Shown here: positions 15,351 to 25,491 of the stretch, piece by piece
Layout of the letters: every line of letters begins with the position of its first letter
How positions within the stretch are numbered: position 1 is the stretch's first letter
Origin: Acidobacteriota bacterium
GTDB taxonomy: Bacteria > Acidobacteriota > Terriglobia > Terriglobales > Acidobacteriaceae
Length of the DNA: 64,000 nucleotides
Assembly: GCA_013289685.1 (NCBI GenBank)
Contig: JABCZL010000010.1
Coordinates: forward strand, 1 to 64,000
Direction of reading: 5' to 3'
Made by a program: the position numbers and the translations under genes
The notes under the pieces: model-generated
Seen by the model: the letters and a program-made list of their open reading frames with translations, nothing else
Database searches by the model: none
What the model was told of the DNA's origin: nothing

Positions 15351-18038
15351 ATGTTCACGCGAATCATAGCTGGTCTTCTCTTGACCCTGATCTCGGCCCA
15401 AGGCTTGTCTGGCGCCGATTTTGCCATGAAGGTGACCGACAAGAATTATCTCGATACTCAAGGTTTCAGCGTTTTTCTCTACGACAGCACGTACCATCCG
15501 GTTTTTGTGGACCAAAAGAACACGGCGATGGAGATGATTCTCCACGGCCAGCGCATTGCAACCAACGGCGACGTGCGCTTGATGCCAACCCCGGAGCAGT
15601 GGGACCTGGTGGCAACTCTCAAAGATCGCCATGCCGACAAGGCGAACAACCGGCTCAGCGCCGACCTCTCGTTCCCCACGTTCGACTTCAGTTACACACT
15701 GGAACTTGCGGCGGAGCCGGGCGGTGTGAGGGTCAGCATCAATCTCGACAAGCCGCTGCCGCAGAAACTGGCAGGACGGGCGGGCTTCAACCTGGAGTTC
15801 CTGCCCTCGATCTACATGGGCAAGGCTTACCTGGTGGACGGAACCACAGCGGGCATCTTCCCGCGAACGCCGAACGATCCGATGACGAAGGTTTTGCCAC
15901 TCGCTGATGAACCCAAAAAAGCGTACTACCTGGAGGACTGGGATAAGGCTAAGGGATACACGCAGCCGTTGCCGTTCGCCGAAGGCAAGAGCATCACCCT
16001 GGGCGTCGACGACGCTCTAGCCCGGGTGAACGTCGTATCCGATACGGCTAGCCTCATGCTGTTCGATGGGCGCGACCGCGCGCCGAATGGCTGGTTCGTA
16101 TTGCGTTCGCTGATCCCTTCGGGCAAGACCACCGGCGCCGTCGTGTGGCACATCCGGCCGGACGTGATTCCGAACTGGACGCGGCCGCCGGTGATTGCGC
16201 ACAGCCAGGTCGGTTATGCGCCGGGCTTCCAAAAGGTGGCGGTACTTGAACTCGATCCGAAATACAACGCTCCGAAGACGGCCCGAGTGGTGCGCCTGAT
16301 GGAAGACGGATCCTACAAGCAGGTGTTCGAGGGACCGATCACGTCTTCAACTCCCTGGCTGCGCTACGTCTATTCGAAGTTCGACTTCACCCCCCTGAAC
16401 GACCCCGGACTTTATGTCATCGAGTACGCAGACCAGCGCACGGCGCCCTTCCCCATTTCAAAGGACGCTTACGCCAACATCTGGCAGGACAGCCTCGACC
16501 ATCACCTCGCGGCGCAGATGGATCACGTTTCGGTTCGCGAAGGTTACCGCATGTGGCATGGCGCTTCGCACCTCGATGATGGCCGCATGGCGCCAGTGGT
16601 CGGGGAGCAATTCGATGGCTGGAACCAGGCAACGGCGACCGACGGGAAATACAAAGGCGGCGATCACATTCCGGGGATGAACGTGGGCGGCTGGTACGAT
16701 GCCGGCGACTTCGACCTTGAGGAACCGGCGCAGTTGAGTGTGATTCAGAGTCTCGCTCTGGCGTACCGCGAATTCAATCTCAAGTACGACGAGCTCACGG
16801 TGGATGAAACCGCGCGTGAGGTTGAGATGCACCGTCCCGATGGCGTGCCGGATACGGTCGAGCAAGTGAAGCACGGTGCACTACTCATCCTGGCGCAGTT
16901 TCACAACATCGGCCACGCCATACGCGGTACGCACGAGCCAGATCTGCGCCAGTACACACAGGTCGGCGACGGAGCGTCGAAAACTGACGGCCGCATTTAC
17001 GACCCGAAGCTTGGCCCGAACGAAACGAAGGGCGACTACTCGGGCAAGCCGGACGATCGCTGGATCTTCACAACCAACAATCCATACTTCCAGTGGAATG
17101 CCATCGCAGCGCTGGCAGTAGCCGCGGATACGCTGAAAGACTGGGACGACGCATTAGCGAAAGACTGTCTCGAGACCGCAATTAAAGCATGGAAAGATAC
17201 GACGGCGAATCCAACGCTGTATCCGACAAGCGCCGGGCCAGACCGTGAGGCTCCCGCAGGTGGTGTGCTGGCTGCGTCTCAGGGGGCCGTTTCTGGCGTT
17301 CATGGCGTTGCTAAGTCAAAGAACAACTCAGGTGCCCCAACAAATTCGGCCGCACCAGCCACTCCTCCGGCTGGCGGCGGCCGTGGCCGATCGTTCGTCG
17401 GCATGGACTGGTCCGCGGCTCTGGAACTCACCATCGCCACCAATGGCGCTGAGCCCTACAAGTCCCGCCTGAAGGAATTATTCCCGCAGATGATTACTCC
17501 CGAGCAGATGGACTTCAATGGTTGGAAAGCGGTCCGGGCATTACCTTATCTGGATGCGAGCGCGAAAGATCAACTGCGCGAAGCGGTGAAAACATACGCG
17601 GCAGGTTTGAACAAGCGGCTGGACGAGACGCCATTCGGCGTGCCTCCGAGCCTCGGCACCTGGGGCGGATCGGGCGCTGTCGTCGATATGGCCATCCGAA
17701 TGTATTTCCTGCACAAGACGTTTCCGGATCTCGTGGGCCCCGAGTACACACTTCGCGCCGTCAATTACATTCTCGGCACGCACCCGGTATCGAGCACTTC
17801 GTATGTGGCTGGCGTTGGTACAGTTTCAAAGACGAAGACGTACAGCAACAATCGCGCCGACAATGCGTACATCCCGGGTGCCGTGATTCCCGGATACATC
17901 ATCATCAAGCCGGATTTTCCGGAGTGCATCGACGACTTCGGATTCCTGTGGTTCGAGGATGAAGCCGTCGTGGCCGGGTCGGCAAGCTGGGTCGTGGCCG
18001 GCAACGCCGCGAACGCGATCATTAAGGAAGCAAAGTAG
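15351..18038 (+). CDS. glycoside hydrolase family 9 (cellulase-like) secreted enzyme
   Basis: The start is placed at the ATG at 15351, which opens a clean signal peptide (MFTRIIAGLLLTLISAQGLSGA); the track start adds 44 unlikely residues. The mature protein has an N-terminal beta-rich region, an Ig-like domain near GYAPGFQKVAVLELD, and a GH9 catalytic domain with the hallmark NVGGWYDAGDFD carrying the catalytic-base aspartates. The C-terminal block (NNRADNAYIPGAVIPGYI, then FGFLWFEDEAVVAGSASWVVAGNAANAI) matches the GH9 acid-Glu region. A Gly/Ala/Pro/Ser linker (GAPTNSAAPATPPAGGG) is inserted inside the catalytic part. It should cut beta-1,4-glucan or a related glucan in the periplasm or outside. 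It heads the four-gene cassette; the next gene begins 56 nt later. Confidence 0.88.
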   Translation: MFTRIIAGLLLTLISAQGLSGADFAMKVTDKNYLDTQGFSVFLYDSTYHPVFVDQKNTAMEMILHGQRIATNGDVRLMPTPEQWDLVATLKDRHADKANNRLSADLSFPTFDFSYTLELAAEPGGVRVSINLDKPLPQKLAGRAGFNLEFLPSIYMGKAYLVDGTTAGIFPRTPNDPMTKVLPLADEPKKAYYLEDWDKAKGYTQPLPFAEGKSITLGVDDALARVNVVSDTASLMLFDGRDRAPNGWFVLRSLIPSGKTTGAVVWHIRPDVIPNWTRPPVIAHSQVGYAPGFQKVAVLELDPKYNAPKTARVVRLMEDGSYKQVFEGPITSSTPWLRYVYSKFDFTPLNDPGLYVIEYADQRTAPFPISKDAYANIWQDSLDHHLAAQMDHVSVREGYRMWHGASHLDDGRMAPVVGEQFDGWNQATATDGKYKGGDHIPGMNVGGWYDAGDFDLEEPAQLSVIQSLALAYREFNLKYDELTVDETAREVEMHRPDGVPDTVEQVKHGALLILAQFHNIGHAIRGTHEPDLRQYTQVGDGASKTDGRIYDPKLGPNETKGDYSGKPDDRWIFTTNNPYFQWNAIAALAVAADTLKDWDDALAKDCLETAIKAWKDTTANPTLYPTSAGPDREAPAGGVLAASQGAVSGVHGVAKSKNNSGAPTNSAAPATPPAGGGRGRSFVGMDWSAALELTIATNGAEPYKSRLKELFPQMITPEQMDFNGWKAVRALPYLDASAKDQLREAVKTYAAGLNKRLDETPFGVPPSLGTWGGSGAVVDMAIRMYFLHKTFPDLVGPEYTLRAVNYILGTHPVSSTSYVAGVGTVSKTKTYSNNRADNAYIPGAVIPGYIIIKPDFPECIDDFGFLWFEDEAVVAGSASWVVAGNAANAIIKEAK

Positions 18039-18093
18039 CCCAGTACCTGCAGCCCATTCCGCCGGAGTAGTCAGGTCAGGGAATTGAGGTGAG

Positions 18094-19632
18094 ATGCATA
18101 CGAAATGCGTAAGAAACATGCTTTTGATGTTTGTCTCGACTAGTTGTGCGTGGGCGCAGGAACCGAACTCCTGCGCGAAGCTGACCAACTTCAAAGCCGA
18201 GAATGTTGAAATCACCAAAGCGGCCGTCATTGCTGCCGGGACCACCGAGGCTATTCCCTGGAACCAGACTCGCACCGCACCTCTGCCTGCATATTGCCGA
18301 GTCGAAGGTGTCATGAACCGGCGCACCGGAGTCGACGGAGAAGAGTTTGGAATCACTTTCGCCTTGGCCATGCCCGACCGATGGAACGGCAACTTTCTGA
18401 TGCAAGGTGGGGGCGGTAGCAACGGCATTGTACTTGCGCCCCTTGGATTGAACGCCGCCGGAGACACGCCTGGACTCATACGCGGATTCGCCGTTGCAAG
18501 CACGGATACAGGTCACAAAAGTCGCCACCCGGGATTTGATTTCGGTTTCGTGCGCGATGAGCAGGCGTATCTGGATTTTGCTTACCTCGCGAATGCCGAA
18601 GTCGCTGCATTAGCCAAACAACTCATCGCCCAACACTACGGCAAACCGGCAGCCTTTTCGTATTTTTCTGGATGCTCTACCGGCGGGCGCGAAGGGATGA
18701 TTCTTTCACAGCGTTATCCCACGGTTTTCAATGGCATCATCTCCGGCGACCCCGCTATGCGCACTGGGTTTTCCAATCTCGCGATCGGCCGATGGATTCC
18801 CATAGCCTTCAATCAAATTGCCCAAAAAGACGCAAACGGAAAACCAATCCTCGAGCAGTCGATTACTGACAATGACCGCAAGTTGATCAGCGACGCTCTC
18901 ATCAAAAAGTGCGACGCCAAAGATGGCATTGCTGACGGCTTAATCTCCGATCCTCTCGGGTGCGACTTCGATCCTGAGATTTTGGCCTGCAAAGGCGAAA
19001 CGAATAACTCCTGCCTGGCTCCGGAAAAAGCGGCCGCCATCAAGAAGGCCATGGGAGGGCCGAAGACGTCGAGTGGAACCCAAGTCTATGCGGGATTCCT
19101 TTACGACAAGGGCATCACGAACGGCCCGCCGTTCCGAGGATTGCTTTCACCCGGACCCGGCATTTTCGGGCCTGCGACGACGGACATGACGATGGACGTC
19201 GATAAGGAAGCTCTGTCGGCCAGTCAACCGCTCGTGGATTCGATGTCCACGAATTTGACGACCTTCTCCGCGCACGGAGGTAAATTGATCTTCTACCACG
19301 GCGACAGCGATCCGTGGTTCTCGCCTCTCGACACCTTCGATTACTACAAGAATATGGCGGCTGCAAACGGAAGCCTCGACGCCGTCTCGAAGTGGAGTCA
19401 GTTCTACTTCGTTCCGGGGATGAGCCATTGTGGCGGAGGGCAGGCGTTGGATCAGTTTGATCTGCTGGGCGCAATGGTCAGCTGGGTAGAAAAGGGCACA
19501 ACGCCAATATCAGTGATCGCGACTGGGAAGGCCTTTCCTGGGCGCACCCGACCGCTCTGTCCTTATCCGAAGCACGCACAATATAAGGGGCAAGGAGACA
19601 CGGAAAACGCAGCAAACTTCGAGTGCCGTTAA
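18094..19632 (+). CDS. tannase/feruloyl esterase family protein
   Basis: This 512-residue secreted protein has a signal peptide ending near CAWAQ. The alpha/beta-hydrolase motifs of the family are present: the nucleophile Ser in FSGCSTGGREG (about S195), an Asp in YHGDSDPWF and the His in PGMSHCGGG. Cysteines beside the Ser and His fit the CS-D-HC disulfide pattern of fungal-type tannases. A lid region lies between about residues 230 and 380. These enzymes remove galloyl or feruloyl esters; here the neighbours (GH9, GH51) favour release of ferulate from arabinoxylan. GAGGTGAG precedes the ATG; M9 (18118) is an alternative start. The next gene's track start follows after 7 nt. Confidence 0.9.
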   Translation: MHTKCVRNMLLMFVSTSCAWAQEPNSCAKLTNFKAENVEITKAAVIAAGTTEAIPWNQTRTAPLPAYCRVEGVMNRRTGVDGEEFGITFALAMPDRWNGNFLMQGGGGSNGIVLAPLGLNAAGDTPGLIRGFAVASTDTGHKSRHPGFDFGFVRDEQAYLDFAYLANAEVAALAKQLIAQHYGKPAAFSYFSGCSTGGREGMILSQRYPTVFNGIISGDPAMRTGFSNLAIGRWIPIAFNQIAQKDANGKPILEQSITDNDRKLISDALIKKCDAKDGIADGLISDPLGCDFDPEILACKGETNNSCLAPEKAAAIKKAMGGPKTSSGTQVYAGFLYDKGITNGPPFRGLLSPGPGIFGPATTDMTMDVDKEALSASQPLVDSMSTNLTTFSAHGGKLIFYHGDSDPWFSPLDTFDYYKNMAAANGSLDAVSKWSQFYFVPGMSHCGGGQALDQFDLLGAMVSWVEKGTTPISVIATGKAFPGRTRPLCPYPKHAQYKGQGDTENAANFECR

Positions 19633-19666
19633 ATTTGTTATGTCTGCTGAAAGGACATCGCTTCTT

Positions 19667-21241
19667 ATGCGTTCACTTCTCATAGGCTTCACGCTGGCCG
19701 TTATGTGCATCACTGCGCCGATCGCGGCTGCCCAGAAAGTTGAATTGTCGATTGATGCATCCAAAACCGGCGCGAAGGTCGACCGTAACATTTTCGGGCA
19801 ATTCGCAGAGCATCTTGGACACGGCATTTACGAAGGCATTTGGGTCGGCCCCGATTCCAAAATCCCGAACACTCGCGGCATTCGCAATGATGTTGTGGGC
19901 GCCCTGAAAGCGATCAAGGTTCCGAACGTTCGTTGGCCCGGTGGCTGCTTCGCCGATGAGTATCACTGGCGTAAGGGCATCGGCCCGCAACGGTCAGTAA
20001 CTCTCAACCCCAACTGGGGCGGAGTGACTGAGGCAAACGCGTTCGGCACGCATGAGTTCATGGACTTCATCGATCAGATCGGGGCGGACGCGTATGTCTC
20101 GGTCAATGTCGGTTCCGGAACTCCGCAGGAGGCGTCCGAGTGGCTGGAATACATGACGGCTGCGACACCTACCACGCTGGTAAAAGAACGGGCCGCCAAC
20201 GGGCATCCAGCTCCATACAAAGTCGCCTTGCTCGGCATCGGTAACGAAAGCTGGGATTGCGGCGGCAACATGACGCCCGATTACTACGTTAGCCAGATGA
20301 AGATCTACAGCCGCTTCGTAAGGAACTTCAATCCCGCGCAACAGGACAAGCAGCAGATGCTGAAGATCGCCGTGGGTCCGGGCGGTGACGGCCCGCGATG
20401 GACCGATTGGACCGAAACCGTCATGAAGGCCTATCAGCAACACACCTGGAGTTGGGACATCAACGGTCTTTCCATGCACAACTACACGGTGCCGCACTGG
20501 CCACCTTCCTATGCATCCGTGGGGTTTGGTGAAACCGAGTACAGCCAGATCCTCAAAACCACTTTAGAGATGGATGGTCTCATCAGCAAGCACTCGGCGA
20601 TCATGGACAAGTATGACCCTGACAAAAAAGTAGCGCTCTTTGTGGACGAATGGGGAGGCTGGTACGCGCCCTTACCCGGCAGCAATCCGGGGTTCCTAGT
20701 TCAGCAAAACAGCCTGCGTGACGCCATTCTCGCGGCCCTGAACCTTAATATCTTCGCCCGCCATGCCGACCGGGTACGCGGCGCCAACATCGCGCAGATG
20801 ATCAATGTGCTGCAGGCGATGATCATCACAGACAAAGAGAAGATGGTCCTGACTCCAACTTATTACGTCTTCAAAATGTATGTGCCGTTCCAGGACGCAA
20901 CATTCATACCAGTGACGCTCGACGCCGGTCGGTACACGCATGGAGACGTGGCGATACCACGCCTGGATGCGATCGCGGCAAAAGACACGACCGGTAAGTT
21001 GTGGCTGGAGATTACCAATCTCGATCCCAACGAACCGGTCGAAATCGAAGCGGCTGTTGCGGGCATCACGGCCAAATCAGCGAGCGGAGAAACTCTGACC
21101 GCTCCGAAGGTGGACAGTGTCAACGCCTTCGACGCACCTAACACAGTCATGCCGAAGCCGATCTCAGCGAAGTTGCAGGGTGGCAAGCTGACTCTGAAGC
21201 TGGAGCCTAAATCTGTCACCGTCGTGTCAGTTGAGCAGTAA
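19667..21241 (+). CDS. alpha-L-arabinofuranosidase, GH51
   Basis: From the ATG at 19667 the protein is 524 residues with a clear signal peptide (MRSLLIGFTLAVMCITAPIAAAQ); the track start at 19640 lacks a ribosome site. The GH51 (beta/alpha)8 barrel shows NIFGQFAEHLGHGIYEGIWVG, VRWPGGCFADEYHWRKGIGP, the acid/base Glu in LLGIGNESWDCGG and the nucleophile Glu in VALFVDEWGGWYA. A C-terminal beta-sandwich follows (about residues 400-524). It releases arabinose side chains from arabinoxylan or arabinan. Most GH51 enzymes are cytoplasmic, so export is a small oddity. It is the third gene of the cassette, so its product should act on chains de-esterified by the preceding enzyme. Confidence 0.93.
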   Translation: MRSLLIGFTLAVMCITAPIAAAQKVELSIDASKTGAKVDRNIFGQFAEHLGHGIYEGIWVGPDSKIPNTRGIRNDVVGALKAIKVPNVRWPGGCFADEYHWRKGIGPQRSVTLNPNWGGVTEANAFGTHEFMDFIDQIGADAYVSVNVGSGTPQEASEWLEYMTAATPTTLVKERAANGHPAPYKVALLGIGNESWDCGGNMTPDYYVSQMKIYSRFVRNFNPAQQDKQQMLKIAVGPGGDGPRWTDWTETVMKAYQQHTWSWDINGLSMHNYTVPHWPPSYASVGFGETEYSQILKTTLEMDGLISKHSAIMDKYDPDKKVALFVDEWGGWYAPLPGSNPGFLVQQNSLRDAILAALNLNIFARHADRVRGANIAQMINVLQAMIITDKEKMVLTPTYYVFKMYVPFQDATFIPVTLDAGRYTHGDVAIPRLDAIAAKDTTGKLWLEITNLDPNEPVEIEAAVAGITAKSASGETLTAPKVDSVNAFDAPNTVMPKPISAKLQGGKLTLKLEPKSVTVVSVEQ

Positions 21242-21291
21242 CGCCCCCAGGTGGTGGCTCAATTTGAAAAGAGTACTCCGGGTAAAACGTT

Positions 21292-21471
21292 GTCATCCTG
21301 ACGGAGCGCGCCCAGCGCTCCGGAGGGACCTTACGGGGCCCAGACATCGGTTGTACGGCGGCGAGGATTGCCTGCACTGCAGGAAGCGTCGGCGAGCCTG
21401 TTCGACGGCATCGATGGCATCGGCCCGCCGTAAGGTCCCTCGTGCCGGCTTCGCCGCCACTCAGGATGACA
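21292..21471. repeat. long imperfect inverted repeat (GTCATCCTGA family)
   Basis: The outer ends GTCATCCTGA and TCAGGATGAC are inverted. Inside, AGGGACCTTACGG (21324-21336) and CCGTAAGGTCCCT (21428-21440) pair perfectly. It sits between the GH51 and esterase genes. Similar starts occur at 38823 and 63906, so it is one of a dispersed, MITE-like family. Confidence 0.7.
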
Positions 21472-21555
21472 TCAGGCTGAAGCAATTTTCAAAGTGAGCC
21501 ACTACCCGCTCCCAGGTTTCATCACCGGGCCAGCGCGATGGTTCACATTCGATAG

Positions 21556-22761
<1,206 letters not shown>

Positions 22762-22905
22762 TCCAGTCCAGGCTCGAGGGTCGAGATTCGGGGAGCTCTT
22801 TTAGAGTGTGGAGGAGGTGTGCAATCCATGCTCAATACAGCATTTTGTAAGTAAATTTACTATTTTCAGTTGGATAGACTAAACGCTCATTAGTTATATA
22901 TTGGC

Positions 22906-22990
22906 GCAAAATCCGCTCCGTCTGATGCCCAGGTTGATCGCATGCGGAGAGCAAGCCCAGGTAGCCGCATATTTTACAGGGTTTTTAAAG
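22906..22990. repeat. conserved distal end of element 2
   Basis: This is the gap-free counterpart of 15006-15090, directly next to the intact tRNA-Leu 3' end. It contains GCAAAATCCGCTCCGTCTG and TAGCCGC at the same offsets as in element 1. Confidence 0.65.
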
Positions 22991-23077
22991 TGGTGCCGGG
23001 AGGGGGAGTCGAACCCCCAAGACCCGAAGGTCGGCGGATTTTGAGTCCGCTGCGTCTGCCAGTTCCGCCATCCCGGC
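22991..23077 (-). tRNA. tRNA-Leu, anticodon CAA
   Basis: The 87-nt gene folds fully: acceptor GCCGGGA / TCCCGGC, D-arm GCG...CGC, anticodon arm GCGGA-CTCAAAA-TCCGC (anticodon CAA, reads UUG), long class II variable arm (GACCTTCGGGTC), T-arm GGGGG-TTCGACT-CCCCC, discriminator A and an encoded CCA end. Only this copy of the three in the window has the 5' half. Its 3' end is the insertion point of the two tandem elements, and its 3' sequence remains intact, as is usual for tRNA-targeting integrases. It lies 53 nt from the stop of the histidine kinase gene on the same strand. Confidence 0.96.
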
Positions 23078-23094
23078 TTGGGAAAGGCCCTTCC

Positions 23095-23118
23095 ATTGTA
23101 CGGCAGTCATTGCAAATT
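23095..23118 (-). promoter_or_regulatory. possible tRNA-Leu promoter
   Basis: On the minus strand TACAAT occurs 17 nt before the tRNA 5' end, with a weak TGCAAA box 17 nt further upstream. Position and -10 fit are good and the -35 is poor. Co-transcription from the kinase gene is an alternative. Confidence 0.35.
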
Positions 23119-23129
23119 TTGCATAGCGA

Positions 23130-24548
23130 TCACGCAGGCTGCGGATTCCGCACGGGCGCTGCGATCATCGGCAACTCCACCCGGAACGTGGCGCCGTGGC
23201 CAAGCTGGCTTTCGACCTCGATCCAGCCGCCGTGTTGGGTGACGATCCATTGAGCGATGGCCAGCCCCAGCCCCGCGCCACCCTGCTCGCGGCTGCGCGC
23301 CCTGTCGACGCGATAGAAGCGCTCGAAAATCTTGCCCTGCTCTTCATCGGCGATTCCCGCTCCTGAGTCCTGAACCATGATCACCGCGCTGTCGCCTTTA
23401 GTTTCGAGTGACAAGTAAACCGACCCAGGCGAAGACGTGTACTTGAACGCGTTGTCGAGCAGGATGTCGGCTAATCTTCGCAATAAGGTCTCGTCGCCCA
23501 TTACCGAAACATCGGGAGCCGCAAGGCTAGCTGAAAACTGCAGATTGCGAATGGTGGCCACCTGCCGCCAGCCGTCGACGACGCCCCGCAACGTCTGGCT
23601 CAGATCCACCGGCTCCAGGTGCAGCGTCTCGCGGCCGGAGTCGGCACGAGCCATCGACAGCAATTGTTCGATCAGCGCGGTCGTTCGCTCGGCCTCCAGC
23701 AGAATGTGGCGCAGCGATTCCTTGTATTCGGCTTCTCCCCGCGACCGGCGCAACGCCAACTCGGCCTCGGTGCGGATCAGTGACACCGGCGTCCTAAGTT
23801 CATGCGAGGCGTCCGCCGTAAACTGCGTGATGCGCAGGAACGCCGACTCAATCCGGTCGAGCATTTCGTTCAACGTGTCCGACAAGCGCTGCAGTTCGTC
23901 TCCCGTTTCTAACTTCTGCAGCCGGCTGTTGAGATTGGTTCCGCTGACCTGGCGCGCGGTTCGCACCAGTGCATCCACAGGAGCGAGCGCCCTGCGACTC
24001 AGCCAGTAACCACCACCCGCCGCCACCAGTAACAACACGGGCGCAAACATCAGCAGATAGAGACGGAACAAATGGAGAGTCTCGACTACGTCGTCCGCCG
24101 GGATGCCCATCTGCACTGTATAAACGTGACCGTTGGCATCCATTTTCTGCAGGACGAACCGGAAGAGCCGGCCGTCGATCTTCCGGCTTCTCATAGTAGG
24201 CCGTTCGACTTGATCCGGCGGCTCCAGTGCCGACGCGTGTGCCTCGAGGAATGCCGAACGATAGATCGGCTGATTGTTTTCCGCGTAGACCGCCAGATAA
24301 TCTCCGGAATGTTCGATAGCATAAGTTTCAGTCACTTCCTCCTGAATCTTGGCGATGGAACGATCCTTAGGCTGGGACTGCAGAAAGTTCTTCAGGTCGT
24401 CGACCTGCGCTTCCAGATCGTCATCGACCAGGTCATACAAATTATGCCGCAGGATAACCCACATGCCCACGCCAAAGACGAGTTGCGCGAGAGCAAAAAA
24501 CGCCAGATACCAGAGCGTGAGGCGAACGCCGATCGAAGGTCTTTTCAT
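23130..24548 (-). CDS. sensor histidine kinase (HAMP, HisKA, HATPase)
   Basis: The 472-residue membrane kinase has two transmembrane helices (about residues 9-33 and 161-184) around a periplasmic sensor region of about 125 residues. A HAMP domain follows (RRALAPVDALVRTARQVSGTNLNSRL). The HisKA phospho-acceptor is His249 in FTADASHELRTPVSLI, and the ATPase part has N (LLDNAFKYTS), G1 (VQDSGAGIADEEQGKIFERFYRVD) and G2 (GGAGLGLAIAQWIV) boxes. The layout resembles the CusS/QseC group. It lies 10 nt downstream of its response regulator on the same strand, so the pair is one operon. The signal is unknown; the sensor has no metal-site motif I can point to. Confidence 0.93.
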   Translation of the reverse strand: MKRPSIGVRLTLWYLAFFALAQLVFGVGMWVILRHNLYDLVDDDLEAQVDDLKNFLQSQPKDRSIAKIQEEVTETYAIEHSGDYLAVYAENNQPIYRSAFLEAHASALEPPDQVERPTMRSRKIDGRLFRFVLQKMDANGHVYTVQMGIPADDVVETLHLFRLYLLMFAPVLLLVAAGGGYWLSRRALAPVDALVRTARQVSGTNLNSRLQKLETGDELQRLSDTLNEMLDRIESAFLRITQFTADASHELRTPVSLIRTEAELALRRSRGEAEYKESLRHILLEAERTTALIEQLLSMARADSGRETLHLEPVDLSQTLRGVVDGWRQVATIRNLQFSASLAAPDVSVMGDETLLRRLADILLDNAFKYTSSPGSVYLSLETKGDSAVIMVQDSGAGIADEEQGKIFERFYRVDRARSREQGGAGLGLAIAQWIVTQHGGWIEVESQLGHGATFRVELPMIAAPVRNPQPA

Positions 24549-24558
24549 AACAGTCTTC

Positions 24559-25239
24559 TTACGTGAGCCCGTCGGGACGAATCATGTAGCCGACGCCACG
24601 CACGGTCTGAATCAACTTGGAACGGCCCGGGGAATCGATCTTGTTGCGCAAAAGGTGCATGAAGGCGTCCAACGTATTTTCTTCGATGTCGCGGTCAAAA
24701 CCCCAAACCGATTCGATCAGAGCCCGTCGAGAAACGACCTTTCCGGCGCGGTACATGAGACGCTCCAGCAGATTGTATTCCGTGCGGGTCAACGGAACCC
24801 GTTCTTCTCCCCGCAGAACCTCGCGGCTGGCCGGATCGAGAACCAGGTCGGCAACCCGCAGATTGACGTCCTGCGATATCAGCGCGCGCCGCTTCACCGC
24901 CCGCAGTCGCGCCACCAGTTCGTCAAACGAAAAGGGCTTGGTCATGTAATCGTCGGCGCCCAAGTCGAGGCCGCGGACAATGTCAGGCACGGAGTCGCGG
25001 GCGGTCAGCATCAGGATCGGAGTCCGGACTTTTTCCGCGCGCAGCCGTTTGGCGAGCTCATATCCGCTGAGCTTCGGCATCATCACGTCAAGAATAATGA
25101 CGTCAAACTCGTAGGACTTCGCCAACACCAGGCCCTCGGCGCCGTCCGACGCGCAAGTCGCGGTGTGGCCCTCCTCGGTCAGTCCCTTGCAGAGAAGGTC
25201 GGCCATGCGCGCTTCGTCTTCTACAATCAGCAGTTTCAT
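24559..25239 (-). CDS. OmpR/PhoB-family response regulator
   Basis: This 226-residue protein has a receiver domain (residues 1-120) with the acidic pair in VEDEARM, phospho-acceptor D51 in VIILDVMMPKLSGYEL and Lys101 in DYMTKPFSFDEL. A winged-helix DNA-binding domain follows (about residues 130-225; LTRTEYNLLERLMYRAGKVVSRRALIESVWGFD, then NTLDAFMHLLRNKID and TVRGVGYMI). It is the transcription output of the kinase encoded just downstream. It is divergent from the TonB-dependent receptor gene at 25492, with 250 nt between, so that receptor is a natural candidate target, but no binding site could be shown. Confidence 0.95.
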   Translation of the reverse strand: MKLLIVEDEARMADLLCKGLTEEGHTATCASDGAEGLVLAKSYEFDVIILDVMMPKLSGYELAKRLRAEKVRTPILMLTARDSVPDIVRGLDLGADDYMTKPFSFDELVARLRAVKRRALISQDVNLRVADLVLDPASREVLRGEERVPLTRTEYNLLERLMYRAGKVVSRRALIESVWGFDRDIEENTLDAFMHLLRNKIDSPGRSKLIQTVRGVGYMIRPDGLT

Positions 25240-25491
25240 CGAGTCTCTGGCTGGAGTTCCCTAATACCTCCACAGTTTAGAGCCGAAGCCGGGGCGGCGC
25301 TCGGCAACCTGAAAAAATATTAACGTGGCGTTCATCCCTGCGTCACACCCTGACTCTAGGATTTCCGGTCATATCAGTCCACTTCATTCCAACGTAATCC
25401 GGGGGGAGAACCATACCTCGCGCCGTGGCCGTCGGCTATTGCCTGAGCCTCTCCCGATTCAGCAGTTCTTGACTCGCAAGGAGCTGATGTC